A DNA stretch of 64,000 bases from Pseudanabaena sp. FACHB-1998 (GTDB lineage Bacteria; Cyanobacteriota; Cyanobacteriia; Pseudanabaenales; Pseudanabaenaceae). Below, in pieces: positions 8,200-16,853 of the stretch. A model generated the notes under the pieces. It ran no database searches. It had not been told where the DNA came from and saw only the letters and a list, made by a program, of their open reading frames with translations. Made by a program: the position numbers and the translations under genes. The DNA lies in assembly GCF_014696355.1 (NCBI RefSeq), contig NZ_JACJQA010000028.1, positions 186,001 through 250,000 on the forward strand. Reading direction: 5' to 3'. How positions within the stretch are numbered: the stretch's first letter is position 1; every line of letters starts with the position of its first letter.

Positions 8200-9261
8200 A
8201 TGAAAAGGCTAACTTATATTAGTAGCTTCTCGCGATCGCTTAGCAAAAGAGAAATTGAAGCCATTGGGCATATTTCTCAAACTAATAATTCTAGGGAAGG
8301 AATTACAGGGGTTTTATTAAGCTGTAACAGCATTTTCTTTCAAATTTTAGAAGGCGATGAAGACTGCATTGATCGGCTGTATGAGAAGATTTTACGAGAT
8401 GATCGCCACAATGGCATTTTATGCCTGAAATCTGAACAAAATGTTTCAACGCGTAAATTTCCTGACTGGTCAATGGAAGTTATTGTTCTTGATGAAAATA
8501 ATGACATTCTCTTGCAACCAATTAAAATTCTTTTGCAAACTTTAGGTGAATCTCAAACTATTCTGGCTAGCTATACTCAATCGGGAGTTTTGCAAGCAAT
8601 TGAAAATGGGATTAATCCCCTCACCCTTAAGCCCCGCTATAGCGAGAAAATCATCCTATTTGCGGATATTATCTCCTTCTCTAGTATTACCGAAAAACTA
8701 CAGGTTGCGGAGGTGGTGGAACTCCTCAATCAATTTTTTACAATTTGTACCAATGCGATCGCCTCAAAAGGTGGCGAAGTCACAAAATTTATCGGGGACT
8801 GTGTCATGGCATATTTTGAAGGCGATCGCGCCAACGAAGCAGTCCAAGCAAGCTTAGAAATTCTCTCAGAGCTAGAAATCTTACGCAGTCACTCCCCTGC
8901 CCATAGTCCTCTATGTGTTCTCTATACAGGTATCGGCATTTCTAAGGGAATTGTTTTAGAAGGAAATATTGGTTCTCAAACTAAAAAGGAATATACAGTC
9001 ATAGGCGATGCTGTGAATGTTGCATCGAGGTTAGAAGCGATCACTAGAAAGCTCAATCGCTTTTTAGTATTTTCGGCGGATGTGCGCTTAGGTTTAAGCG
9101 ATCGCTGGAAACCTGTTCGGCTGGGAGATTTTCATACTAAAGGTAGAGATGAAATCGTAGAAGTTTACTCCATTGATGACTTTCTCACTTTTCAAAAGTC
9201 AGATTTTCGTAAGCTCAAGCAAGAGATCCGCCAACATTTAGACTTGATTAGCTGCCAATAG
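8200..9261 (+). CDS. BLUF photoactivated adenylate cyclase (OaPAC-type)
   Basis: A 353-residue protein with an N-terminal BLUF flavin domain (about 1-95), a linker helix (about 105-135) and a class III cyclase domain (about 148-325). The start MKRLTYIS and the whole layout closely match the Oscillatoria acuminata photoactivated cyclase. BLUF photocycle residues are all present: Tyr6, Asn30, Gln48, Trp90 and Met92. The cyclase metal ligands Asp156 and Asp200 are present, with Lys196, Thr266, Asn273 and Arg277 in the expected substrate and transition-state positions; the Lys/Thr pair is the cyanobacterial adenine-recognition type. The inferred role is blue-light-stimulated cAMP production, a soluble homodimer using FAD. 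A cAMP effector is not visible nearby. Confidence 0.93.
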   Translation: MKRLTYISSFSRSLSKREIEAIGHISQTNNSREGITGVLLSCNSIFFQILEGDEDCIDRLYEKILRDDRHNGILCLKSEQNVSTRKFPDWSMEVIVLDENNDILLQPIKILLQTLGESQTILASYTQSGVLQAIENGINPLTLKPRYSEKIILFADIISFSSITEKLQVAEVVELLNQFFTICTNAIASKGGEVTKFIGDCVMAYFEGDRANEAVQASLEILSELEILRSHSPAHSPLCVLYTGIGISKGIVLEGNIGSQTKKEYTVIGDAVNVASRLEAITRKLNRFLVFSADVRLGLSDRWKPVRLGDFHTKGRDEIVEVYSIDDFLTFQKSDFRKLKQEIRQHLDLISCQ

Positions 9262-9319
9262 CATCAACAATTGCTGTACGATCGCTAATAGTATTTACAA
9301 GCAGGCTTACAAATACTAT

Positions 9320-9420
9320 TAGCTAGGCAAAATTAAATATAAAACCCCAAGACCTGTGGCGCACGTTGCGCGTGCGTCACAGGTCTTGGTTCTGGGTTTT
9401 TAATTATGCCCAGCTACTTA
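9320..9420. repeat. Dispersed element family B, copy 1 (101 bp)
   Basis: The outer ends are inverted: TAGCTAGGCAAAATTAAATA at the left and TTTTTAATTATGCCCAGCTA near the right. The centre is a hairpin with CTGTGGCGCACG. Further copies are at 34663-34765 and 43321-43420, with a decayed one near 44535-44611. This copy lies between the photoactivated cyclase and the kinase gene. Confidence 0.9.
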
Positions 9421-9450
9421 TTAGCGATCAATTAGGCGATTAATATATCC

Positions 9451-11280
9451 ATGATGTCAAACCTTTTAGATAACCGCTATCGCGTCACTAGCATATTAGG
9501 AAGTGGCGGCTTTGGGGAAACCTATCTGGCTGAAGACACCAAAATGCCATCAAATCGTCGCTGCGTGATCAAACAACTTAAGCCCATTGCGGACAATCCG
9601 CAAATGTATGAATTACTGCAACAGAGATTTCAACGGGAAGCAGCAGTTTTAGAAACTCTAGGGGAAGAGAGTCGATATATTCCCAAACTCTATGCTAATT
9701 TTGTGGAAAATGGACTGTTTTATTTAGTTCAAGAATGGATTGATGGACTCACCTTAACTGCCGAAATCGAACGTAATGGCAAATGGAACGAAGCGTTGGT
9801 TAGAGCCTTACTCATCAAGACACTTCAGACTCTCATCTATGTCCATGAACGGGGCATTATTCATCGTGATATCAAACCTGACAATATTATCTTGCGCTCT
9901 AGTGAACCTGTGCTGATCGACTTTGGCGCAGTCAAAGAAACGCTCAATGTAAGCACCCTGAGAAGTTCTGCACAACAAGCACATTCCATCGTCATTGGTA
10001 CACCCGGGTTCATGGCTTCAGAGCAAGCCGCAGGGCGACCTTTTTTTGCTAGCGATCTTTATAGTCTGGCTCTCACTGCCATTTTTGCCCTTACGGGTAA
10101 GTATCCCCAAGAGTTAGGCACTGATCCCCAGACAGGCGAAGTGATTTGGCAACCCCATGTGATGGCAATTAGCGATGATTTAAAAGCCATATTTACTAAG
10201 GTTTTGCAATTCGATCCTCGCGATCGCTATAGTTCCGCTAGAGAAATGCTGACAGCCTTACAACCCGATCCCCAAGTTCCTAATTTGGCTGAGACTAAGC
10301 CCATTCCCGCCAATTCCTCTGCTGCAAATATGTCCAGTATGCAGACTGTGGCGGTTACGCCCAGAGGATATGTCCCCCCTAGCAATTCAACTCAAAATCA
10401 AAATCAATCTCAAAATCCAGAAATCTATATCTATCAGCCGCAAAAAGATCCCAAGAAAAAAGTAATCGCTCAGTTAATAGCCACTGCTATTGTTGGCATA
10501 TCCCTTGGCGCAGCGATCGCCTTGGGCGTAGTAATTACTCAAAATGGCGGTATAGCTGCTTTCTGGAACAAACTCTTCAACTCTAGCCAACCCATAGATA
10601 AAAAATCCTTCTACTTTCTAGCGGATTCCGCCTTTGAAGACAAAAACTATACCGAAAAAAGAGTCCAGAACTTAATCGCCCAAGGCTTTAAACAGGCAGG
10701 CTTATTTTGGATACCCGACTATCCTAATCTTGGGGATAGCCAGTTTTACCAAGTTTATGCCGTTCCCTTCACCGAAGCTAAAAGCTGTACCGAAGATCTC
10801 AAAGCCTATGTCAATCGAGTCCCAGACGCTTACTGTGCCTTTGCGAGCAAAAATGCTAAAGATCCTGTAAATCGGATCACTGGCGAAAAATTATCCGTAT
10901 CTCCGCCCAATTCGCCATCCCCCACCCCATCGCCCACCGTAACCTCACCTAAGCCCAAACCCGATCCAGAAAAAGCCATTAGGGACTATTACAGTCTCAT
11001 CAACAATCGGCAACTACAAACCGCATGGCAAAATTTAACGCCCAAGTTCCAACGCGATCGGGCAAGTGGCTATCAAACATTTACAGACTGGTGGAGTACC
11101 GTCAGTAAGGTTTCGATTAATAGTACAAGAATCGTCGAAATCAAAGACAATACAGCAACTATTGATATTGATCTCACCTATCAAAAGGGAAAGGCGATCT
11201 TTCCTGAAACCCTTCGCATGAGCTTAGTGTGGAACGAAGCTCTAGGTCAATGGCAGATCAATGAAACTAACCGCCAATAA
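9451..11280 (+). CDS. Membrane-anchored Ser/Thr protein kinase with extracytoplasmic C-terminal domain
   Basis: A 609-residue protein. Residues about 10-270 form a Hanks-type kinase domain with glycine loop GSGGFGETY, a VAIK-equivalent Lys in CVIKQL, catalytic loop HRDIKPDN, DFGAVKE, and the activation segment ending GTPGFMASEQA. One membrane helix is predicted near 345-368 (LIATAIVGISLGAAIALGVV). After it comes a region with SPOR-like character, a Pro/Ser/Thr linker (SPTPSPTVTSPKPKP) and a C-terminal NTF2-like domain (IRDYYSLINNRQLQTAWQNL). Cyanobacteria have many such kinases; the stimulus and targets are unknown. The start could be either of two adjacent ATG codons. Confidence 0.93.
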   Translation: MMSNLLDNRYRVTSILGSGGFGETYLAEDTKMPSNRRCVIKQLKPIADNPQMYELLQQRFQREAAVLETLGEESRYIPKLYANFVENGLFYLVQEWIDGLTLTAEIERNGKWNEALVRALLIKTLQTLIYVHERGIIHRDIKPDNIILRSSEPVLIDFGAVKETLNVSTLRSSAQQAHSIVIGTPGFMASEQAAGRPFFASDLYSLALTAIFALTGKYPQELGTDPQTGEVIWQPHVMAISDDLKAIFTKVLQFDPRDRYSSAREMLTALQPDPQVPNLAETKPIPANSSAANMSSMQTVAVTPRGYVPPSNSTQNQNQSQNPEIYIYQPQKDPKKKVIAQLIATAIVGISLGAAIALGVVITQNGGIAAFWNKLFNSSQPIDKKSFYFLADSAFEDKNYTEKRVQNLIAQGFKQAGLFWIPDYPNLGDSQFYQVYAVPFTEAKSCTEDLKAYVNRVPDAYCAFASKNAKDPVNRITGEKLSVSPPNSPSPTPSPTVTSPKPKPDPEKAIRDYYSLINNRQLQTAWQNLTPKFQRDRASGYQTFTDWWSTVSKVSINSTRIVEIKDNTATIDIDLTYQKGKAIFPETLRMSLVWNEALGQWQINETNRQ

Positions 11281-11287
11281 ATCTAGC

Positions 11288-11336
11288 AAAAAACTGGTTA
11301 AAAGTGGTGCAAAGCACCACTTTTAACCAGTTTTTT
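11288..11336 (+). terminator. Hairpin after the Ser/Thr kinase
   Basis: Long arms (AAAAACTGGTTAAAAGTGGT and complement) surround GCAAAGC and end in a T-run, typical of an intrinsic terminator. The tail GCACAAAGCGCTGTAA a few bases on (about 11350) also follows the hairpin at 27207-27255, so this may be part of a dispersed element as well. Confidence 0.75.
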
Positions 11337-11366
11337 TGTTGGGGCTTAAGCACAAAGCGCTGTAAA

Positions 11367-11540
11367 TTAATTTTTTTTACTCATTGCTAGCCACTTTTCA
11401 TTGGCTAAATCGTAAATTTCCCCATTAACTTCCTCCGATTTCCTTCCTTTAGCAAATTTTTCAACTTCTCTCCTTACTAAAAATCTTCCCCAAAATGGAA
11501 CATCCTTTAACTTGTTTTCAGCTTCATTAGTCCAGTTCAT
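11367..11540 (-). CDS. PCP_red domain small protein (protochlorophyllide reductase-like C-terminal domain)
   Basis: A 57-residue ORF beginning MNWTNEAENKLKDVPFWGRF. The pattern WT-x-EA-x-x-x-L-x-x-VPFW-x-R-x-x-x-R-x-x-E-x-FA matches the PCP_red domain found at the C-terminus of ChlB, the light-independent protochlorophyllide reductase subunit, and in free-standing small cyanobacterial proteins. An AGG-containing ribosome binding site lies eight bases upstream of ATG. The function of the stand-alone form is not known to me. It is convergent with the kinase gene, with the hairpin between them. It is easily missed because of its length. Confidence 0.8.
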   Translation of the reverse strand: MNWTNEAENKLKDVPFWGRFLVRREVEKFAKGRKSEEVNGEIYDLANEKWLAMSKKN

Positions 11541-12002
11541 GTCTTTACCTATAAATTTATACTTTGTTTTCTTGAGAGCAACATTTGCTTGATTACAAAA
11601 CTATTCTATATCCATAGACCTAGCTCTCAAGAAATAGTTATTGATTTTTTATAAGTAAGCACAAAACAAATGTATTTAATAATACTTTACATAATTTAAA
11701 AATAGATGTAAGGTGATGCTCATGTTAAACGCAAGTATAAATTTCCTTTTACTACTGCACAAACCATGTCTACCATTGGAGGTAACGTTATGGCAGCACT
11801 AAGGGCAAAAATCAGCGATTAGTTACTGATTAATCAAGCAATCATATGTTGACAATGCACTAACTAAGCAAAAAATTTTAAACTCAACGCATATATAAGT
11901 TTAGTTAGTTGTTATTGATAACAGGTCTAATACTTGTCTCACAAAATTTACTTGATGAATGTTCTAACTAATGGCATAGGTTAGTTAAACCTCTTCAACA
12001 CA
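11541..12002. other. AT-rich intergenic stretch without a recognised gene
   Basis: No conserved protein is recognisable here. The one feature of note is a ten-codon ORF at 11790-11822 (MAALRAKISD) preceded by a textbook GGAGGT ribosome binding site. The same frame is open for some 20 codons further upstream without a good start. This could be a leader peptide, a gene remnant or chance. Confidence 0.4.
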
Positions 12003-12106
12003 TATAGCGGCTTTTATTTTGCTGTAGGCGAAATAAAAAATCAAAACCTTTTCTGGGATTAATTTTCTTCAAATGAGTATGCACACTCATTTGAAAACCG
12101 CTATAC
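12003..12106. repeat. Palindromic element with inverted ends upstream of the SDR gene
   Basis: The ends TATAGCGGCTTTT and AAAACCGCTATA are inverted. An inner hairpin TCAAATGAGT...ACTCATTTGA lies near the right end. The size (about 104 bp) and ends resemble a miniature inverted-repeat element. It sits just upstream of a start codon and is not a terminator for a plus-strand gene. Confidence 0.75.
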
Positions 12107-12143
12107 CTGTAAAAAATAGTGAGACCTCAACCTTGGAGGTTTT

Positions 12144-12917
12144 ATGAATGTACGTGGAAAAACAGCTCTAATTACTGGAGCCTCTCGCGGAATCGGTCGA
12201 GCGATCGCTCTGGAGCTTGCTCAAAAAGGAGTAAAGTGCGTGATCTTGGTAGCTCGTGATTTGGAACGTTTAAATTCTGTTGCTTCCGAAGTAGAAGCTT
12301 TAGGAACAGAAGCGGTAAGTTTACCTCTCGATTTATCTCAAACTGTTGAGGTAAATATTGCGATCGCGCAAGTATGGAGAGATTTCGGTCCTATCGATAT
12401 CCTGATTAACTGTGCAGGAGTGGCGCATCAATCATCATTTTTGCGATCGCGCTTGCAAGATGTGCAATCAGAAATCGAAGTCAATCTATTGGGAATGTAT
12501 GCCATCACACGGATGGTGGCGCGTCGGATGGCTGCTCAACGAAATGGTCGAATCGTCAATGTCTCTAGCCTCATGGGTAAGGTTGCTGCTCCTACGATGG
12601 CTACCTATTCTGCTACTAAGTTTGCGATCGTGGGCTTCACTCAAGCCCTACGTGGTGAATTAGCAGCCTATAACATCAAAGTGTCAGCATTACTTCCATC
12701 TCTTACGGATACTGACATGGCGCAGGATTTGGAATGGTTCCGATGGGTAGCGCTGATGACTCCCAAACAGGTAGCCAAAGCCTTAATCAAAGGGCTAGAC
12801 CATGAGTCCCCTGAAATCCTTGTCGGTTGGCAAAGCCATCTTGCGGTCTGGTGTCATCGACTTTTTCCATTCCTAATGGAAAAGATTTTACTCATCGCTG
12901 CACCTAAAGTAGGTTAA
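12144..12917 (+). CDS. Short-chain dehydrogenase/reductase
   Basis: A 257-residue classical SDR. The cofactor-binding motif TGASRGIGRAIA is near residue 11, NCAG at about 88, catalytic Ser in NVSSLMGK, and YSATK with catalytic Tyr and Lys near residue 154. A strong ribosome binding site (TTGGAGGTTTT) precedes the ATG. An Arg in the ARDLERL segment after the second strand favours NADPH over NADH. The C-terminus (LAVWCHRLFPFLMEKILLIA) is hydrophobic and may associate with the membrane, as in SDRs acting on lipids. The substrate is unknown. Confidence 0.93.
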   Translation: MNVRGKTALITGASRGIGRAIALELAQKGVKCVILVARDLERLNSVASEVEALGTEAVSLPLDLSQTVEVNIAIAQVWRDFGPIDILINCAGVAHQSSFLRSRLQDVQSEIEVNLLGMYAITRMVARRMAAQRNGRIVNVSSLMGKVAAPTMATYSATKFAIVGFTQALRGELAAYNIKVSALLPSLTDTDMAQDLEWFRWVALMTPKQVAKALIKGLDHESPEILVGWQSHLAVWCHRLFPFLMEKILLIAAPKVG

Positions 12918-12946
12918 TACTCAAGGCGATGTGATTTGTTTCCAGA

Positions 12947-13060
12947 CAAGGGGCTTACTCCCTTCCCACTCCAGAAATAGCGGTGCGCGGCTTTGCCGCG
13001 CACCGCTATTTCTGGATTTTATATGTCTATTTTTTCGGTGGGAAGAGAGTAAGTCCTTTG
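12947..13060. repeat. Element with 20-bp inverted ends and internal hairpin
   Basis: Outer ends AAGGGGCTTACTCCCTTCCC and GGGAAGAGAGTAAGTCCTTT are near-perfect inverted repeats. Inside lies a perfect hairpin (CCAGAAATAGCGGTGCGCGGC and complement around TTT). This nested structure matches the organisation of the other dispersed elements here, although no second copy is in the window. Confidence 0.85.
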
Positions 13061-13069
13061 TTCATTCAA

Positions 13070-13117
13070 AAAAAAGAAAGAGTAGCCGAGCAATGCAGGG
13101 CTACTCTTTCTTTTCTC
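13070..13117 (-). terminator. Terminator-like hairpin for the lipoprotein gene
   Basis: Arms GAAAGAGTAGCC and GGCTACTCTTTC surround GAGCAATGCA, flanked by A-runs on one side and T-runs on the other. It can serve both the minus-strand lipoprotein gene and the plus-strand SDR gene. Confidence 0.75.
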
Positions 13118-13128
13118 TTTTTTTGAGA

Positions 13129-13794
13129 CTACTTATCAATCTTGAAAGATGTAATAAAGCGGTCTACGTCAGCGATCGCCAACTTATCCTTAGCCCCTAG
13201 CGCAAATACTTGATACAAGCGATTATCCGCAAGACAAAATCTTCCTTTCATCAAAACATCTGTAGATTGAACCTTGCCGCTAGCTTCAAAATCGCGACAT
13301 GGCACATCACCTAGGGAAGATTCTTTCTCCGACTTAATTTCTCCCTTGAGGTTAGATACAGAACCCCTAACCGAATCAGCCAATCCTTTCTGTACATCCG
13401 CAGGATTAGCAATTTTGCTTGGAAAATCTGCGTAGCCTACAAAATAACCTGAGTCATTGGATTCAGCAATCACCATATTGAGCTTAATATTTCCCACATC
13501 AGTTTTTTGATCTTGAGACTGCTCTTGAGGCTTACTAGGCACTTGGATGCTAAATTTCCCAGCCCCTGATTTATAGTCCTGCCAACCCGCAGCATTCGCT
13601 GGAGACTTGTCATCAGCCTTAGGCGACTCAGTAGCGGTGGGCTTATCAGATACTTTCTCAGTAGGTTTAACAGAGGGGGTAGCAGAAGAAACCGAGGCTG
13701 TGGGGGTAGGGGTTTCGGCGTTTGGTGTAGAAGGAGTGCAAGCGCTAACTGCAAATAAGACTAAACCAGAGACTAAGGAAATGTATTTTTTCAT
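13129..13794 (-). CDS. Predicted lipoprotein
   Basis: A 221-residue protein with a lipoprotein signal (MKKYISLVSGLVLFAVSAC; lipobox VSAC with Cys19). A Pro/Ser/Thr-rich linker (residues about 20-70) follows, then a C-terminal globular domain (YKSGAGKFSIQVPSKP... to FITSFKID) resembling cyanobacterial PsbP-like or DUF1795-like folds. I do not recognise a specific family. It is divergent from the chemotaxis operon, with two palindromes in the shared region. Confidence 0.85.
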   Translation of the reverse strand: MKKYISLVSGLVLFAVSACTPSTPNAETPTPTASVSSATPSVKPTEKVSDKPTATESPKADDKSPANAAGWQDYKSGAGKFSIQVPSKPQEQSQDQKTDVGNIKLNMVIAESNDSGYFVGYADFPSKIANPADVQKGLADSVRGSVSNLKGEIKSEKESSLGDVPCRDFEASGKVQSTDVLMKGRFCLADNRLYQVFALGAKDKLAIADVDRFITSFKIDK

Positions 13795-13885
13795 GTCTAA
13801 TTTAAGATATGACCTTCAGTTGAGTGATCAGCAATAGACTTGTAGCTTACTATATCGCGCATTAACCGTGCATTAACAAAGATTA

Positions 13886-13948
13886 GCTAAATGCTAATAA
13901 TTAGGCGATCGCGGCAAAGCCGCGATCGCCTAATTATTAGCATTTAGC
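13886..13948. repeat. Perfect 63-bp palindrome (30-bp arms, 3-nt loop)
   Basis: The left arm GCTAAATGCTAATAATTAGG continues into GCGATCGCGGC; the loop is AAA; the right arm is its exact complement. Each arm contains a HIP1 octamer. It lies between divergent genes (the lipoprotein and the chemotaxis operon), so it is not a simple terminator. Confidence 0.95.
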
Positions 13949-14079
13949 GGCTATTTTTTTTGTGGACACTTTTAGAAATTAAAACCAACCCCGTATTACC
14001 AAAACCCAAAATAGCTACGCCATTTTTGAGTTTTAGTAATACGAGTATTTTTACTAGGTACAGCACTTTGCGTTTTCTT

Positions 14080-14164
14080 AAAATCCAGATAAATATTGAA
14101 AAAGCTTGCAAAGCAAGCTTTTTCAATATTTATCTGGACTACATACTGCTTCAACAGGCTGGAT
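14080..14164. repeat. Dispersed element family C, copy 1 (85 bp)
   Basis: It begins AAAATCCAGATAAATATTGA, has a hairpin with AAGCTTGC...GCAAGCTT at its centre, and ends AACAGGCTGGAT. The copy at 26686-26770 has exactly the same length and ends. It lies upstream of the chemotaxis operon. Confidence 0.9.
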
Positions 14165-14443
14165 CAAAGTGAGAAGTCCTCGTTGCAGTTTAATAGTTTT
14201 GGCGGATAGACAAAAGTTAAGTTTAATGTGTGATTTCGATTTAAAGGCAAAAAAAATCTAATATAGTAATTAAGAGAACATCTATGTAGTCTCTCCTTTT
14301 ATAGCTTTTAGGCAAAGTACCCATGAAGTAATTAGCAACTGAGTTTGTAGCTTAGTAGCTGGAATTAAATGAGAATTGACTATCAATTTGCGTAAGGGGA
14401 ATGTGAGGCTCATTCACACTCATTTGGACGGGAGGTGGAAACC

Positions 14444-15673
14444 GTGCAAGGTAAATTTCACAACCAACAACTGCTGGCTCTGTTAAAAAAACTAGAGAGT
14501 ATAGCCTTTTCGGGTACTGTCAACCTCGATTTAGAAATCAAGGATGAGCATTTATCCAAATGTATTTTGGCTTGGCGCAATGGCTTACTCATGTATGCAG
14601 TGCCATGCTTACCAGACATTCATGCAATTATTGACTTTCTCGAACATAAATTGCATCGTCAATGGATTGCTCCAGCCGTGGTATTTGCTTCGCGACAACT
14701 TAAGGATGAACATTCAACCCAAGAATTGATCGAACGCCTGATCGCTATGGAACTGTTTACATGGGGAGAGATTGAAGCAGTTTTCTATGCTCAGACGATT
14801 GTGCGCTTGGAACAGATTTGGGAATGTGGGGGAAGTTTTAAGATCGAAAAAAATGTCAATTTGGAACTACGGAGCGCATGGAAAGTTGGGGATCTCTTAT
14901 TAGAACTTGCTCACCGCAAAGATCGTTGGGCGGCTATTAGGTCGTTGATCCCCTCTATGAAGCTAATTCCTACGATATCGACAAAAACGGGATCGTCGCC
15001 CATGCCTCCTAGCGTCAAGAAGCATTTGATGGAATGGGTGGATGGAAAGCGATCGCTCTGTGATATTTCGCAAAGTTTAGATAAAGATCCTTTGCAAATC
15101 GCGCAGTCCTACGCTAAATGGGCAAGGGAAAAATGGGTTAATTTCATTTCCGAAGAAACTAACGCGATGCCATTGATTTTGGCGATCGATGATAGTGCAG
15201 TAGTGCAGCAAATGATTCAACGCACGCTCTCTTCTTTTTGTCGAGTTGCCGTGGCGAGTAATGCTGTGGATGGACTAGGTGTAATGTATCACCAGCCAGT
15301 GAAGTTACTATTGCTGGATGTGATGATGCCTGAAATTGATGGATTAGAAGTTTGCCGCACAATTCGCCGTATGCCTCAGTTTACCGATTTGCCGATCATT
15401 ATGCTGACGGGCAAGGATGGCTTCTTTGACAAGATGAAAGGCAAAATGGCTGGCTCCAATGAATATATTACGAAGCCCTTTGAAGCCGAAAATCTCAAGC
15501 AGTTAGTACGCCAATACCTCCATTTACCCACGCCTTCTCCGAAGACTGAAGCCCAGCCAGACAGGCAAGATCTAGGGCATCAGCAAAATATGGTGAAGTC
15601 GTCACCAACTTGTACGCTAAAGGATACGCCGCAGGATCAGATGACAACACGAATTCAATATCAATGTAGTTAG
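14444..15673 (+). CDS. PatA/PixG-type response regulator (PATAN domain plus receiver)
   Basis: A 409-residue protein. Residues about 1-235 form a PATAN-like effector region; about 240-362 is a CheY-like receiver with DDSAVV, phosphoacceptor Asp in LLLLDVMMPEIDGLEV, and EYITKPFE. I chose the GTG at 14444 because GGGAGG lies seven bases upstream; a GTG at 14435 would overlap that site. This type of regulator opens cyanobacterial taxis operons (PixG, PilG, HmpA) and acts on type IV pili. CheW follows after 18 bases. Confidence 0.88.
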   Translation: MQGKFHNQQLLALLKKLESIAFSGTVNLDLEIKDEHLSKCILAWRNGLLMYAVPCLPDIHAIIDFLEHKLHRQWIAPAVVFASRQLKDEHSTQELIERLIAMELFTWGEIEAVFYAQTIVRLEQIWECGGSFKIEKNVNLELRSAWKVGDLLLELAHRKDRWAAIRSLIPSMKLIPTISTKTGSSPMPPSVKKHLMEWVDGKRSLCDISQSLDKDPLQIAQSYAKWAREKWVNFISEETNAMPLILAIDDSAVVQQMIQRTLSSFCRVAVASNAVDGLGVMYHQPVKLLLLDVMMPEIDGLEVCRTIRRMPQFTDLPIIMLTGKDGFFDKMKGKMAGSNEYITKPFEAENLKQLVRQYLHLPTPSPKTEAQPDRQDLGHQQNMVKSSPTCTLKDTPQDQMTTRIQYQCS

Positions 15674-15691
15674 TGAGGCAATAGGGGCATC

Positions 15692-16777
15692 ATGTTATCT
15701 CAAGAACTTACCCAAAAATATTATGTAATCTTTTCACTGCATGGATTGTCCTACGGTATTGATGCAATGTCAGTGAAAGAGATTTTCTCATTGCCAGAAT
15801 TGGCGATCGCGATTGATGCTCCTGAAGATGTGGTGGGGCTGTTAAATCTACGGGGCAAGCTAGTACCAGTGATGGATTTAAACCGTCGCTTTGGATATCC
15901 TTTTCAAGAATACAAATTGTCGGATTCGGTGATTGTGATCGAGGAGGAAGGGGAACTGCTGGGGATTGTGGTTAATCAGGTGCGGGAGGTGATTTCTATA
16001 GATGCTGAAGCGATCGAAAATACGATTTACACGCGACATCCCTCACGCTTGATTAGTAGTGTCGCTAAGTTGGGCGCCGAGAATATTGCTTTACTCAAAT
16101 CAGAAGCATTATTCGAGTACACCAATGCTGTCTTAGAGATGTCTGCTCATGCGCCTAATAGTGCTGACAATGCAGATGTAGATAGGGAAGAAGTTGTCTT
16201 GCATCATTGGGTCGAAAAACAAGGCAATTTCTTTGATACCTTTTGTCCCCATACCACGCCGCAGGAACATCACACTTTTCATTTGCGTGCTGAGCAACTG
16301 ATGCAAGCGTCACAGCGCAACGATCTTATGGGTTTACGTCCCCTCGCCGTGGTCGGTTTGGGTGATGAATACTTCGGTTTAGATTTGGAGGTTGTCCGCG
16401 AATTTACCGAATTTCATAAAGTGACACCTATTCCCTGCTGTCCTGATCATGTGATTGGCAATATCAATTTGCGCGGCGAAACCGTGACGCTGATTGATAT
16501 TCGTCGCGCTCTGCATATGCAGATTGACGAACACCATCCCACTTCTAAGGCGATCGTGGTTCATATTGACGAGCTGGTTATGGGGATTCCTGTGGAGAGG
16601 GTGTTTGATGTGCTGTATTTGCAAAAGAGCGACATCAAGCCCAATCCGATGGCAACCAGTGACGGCGATCGCGATTATTTACAAGGGACAGTTCTCTATC
16701 AAGAAAAAATGATGGGAATTTTGAATCTTGCCAAGATTTTCGCGGAGGGGAATCTTTCGGTGAATGAGGAGGTATAG
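15692..16777 (+). CDS. Chemotaxis adaptor with two CheW domains
   Basis: A 361-residue protein made of two consecutive CheW-like domains. The first spans about 8-150 (YYVIFSLHGLSYGIDAMSVK, GLLNLRGKLVPVMDLNRRFG); the second about 210-355 (LAVVGLGDEYFGLDLEVVRE, IGNINLRGETVTLIDIRRAL). Each carries the N-[IL]-RG core. CheW couples receptors to CheA. Tandem CheW proteins could bridge more than one kinase or receptor in an array; that is inference. The gene lies between the PATAN regulator and the receptor gene. Confidence 0.93.
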   Translation: MLSQELTQKYYVIFSLHGLSYGIDAMSVKEIFSLPELAIAIDAPEDVVGLLNLRGKLVPVMDLNRRFGYPFQEYKLSDSVIVIEEEGELLGIVVNQVREVISIDAEAIENTIYTRHPSRLISSVAKLGAENIALLKSEALFEYTNAVLEMSAHAPNSADNADVDREEVVLHHWVEKQGNFFDTFCPHTTPQEHHTFHLRAEQLMQASQRNDLMGLRPLAVVGLGDEYFGLDLEVVREFTEFHKVTPIPCCPDHVIGNINLRGETVTLIDIRRALHMQIDEHHPTSKAIVVHIDELVMGIPVERVFDVLYLQKSDIKPNPMATSDGDRDYLQGTVLYQEKMMGILNLAKIFAEGNLSVNEEV

Positions 16778-16853
16778 GGAATTACGAATTGATTTGCTAC
16801 TTCAAGACTGATAACTCGAACTGAATAATTTTAGATTAATTGGGGCTAAGACT

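Noticed and set aside
12931-13200. 89-codon frame after the SDR gene
   Set aside because: It spans a nested inverted-repeat element and a terminator and overlaps the lipoprotein gene end.
13944-14172. Two overlapping opposite-strand frames
   Set aside because: They mirror each other through a family C palindrome and have no homology that I recognise.
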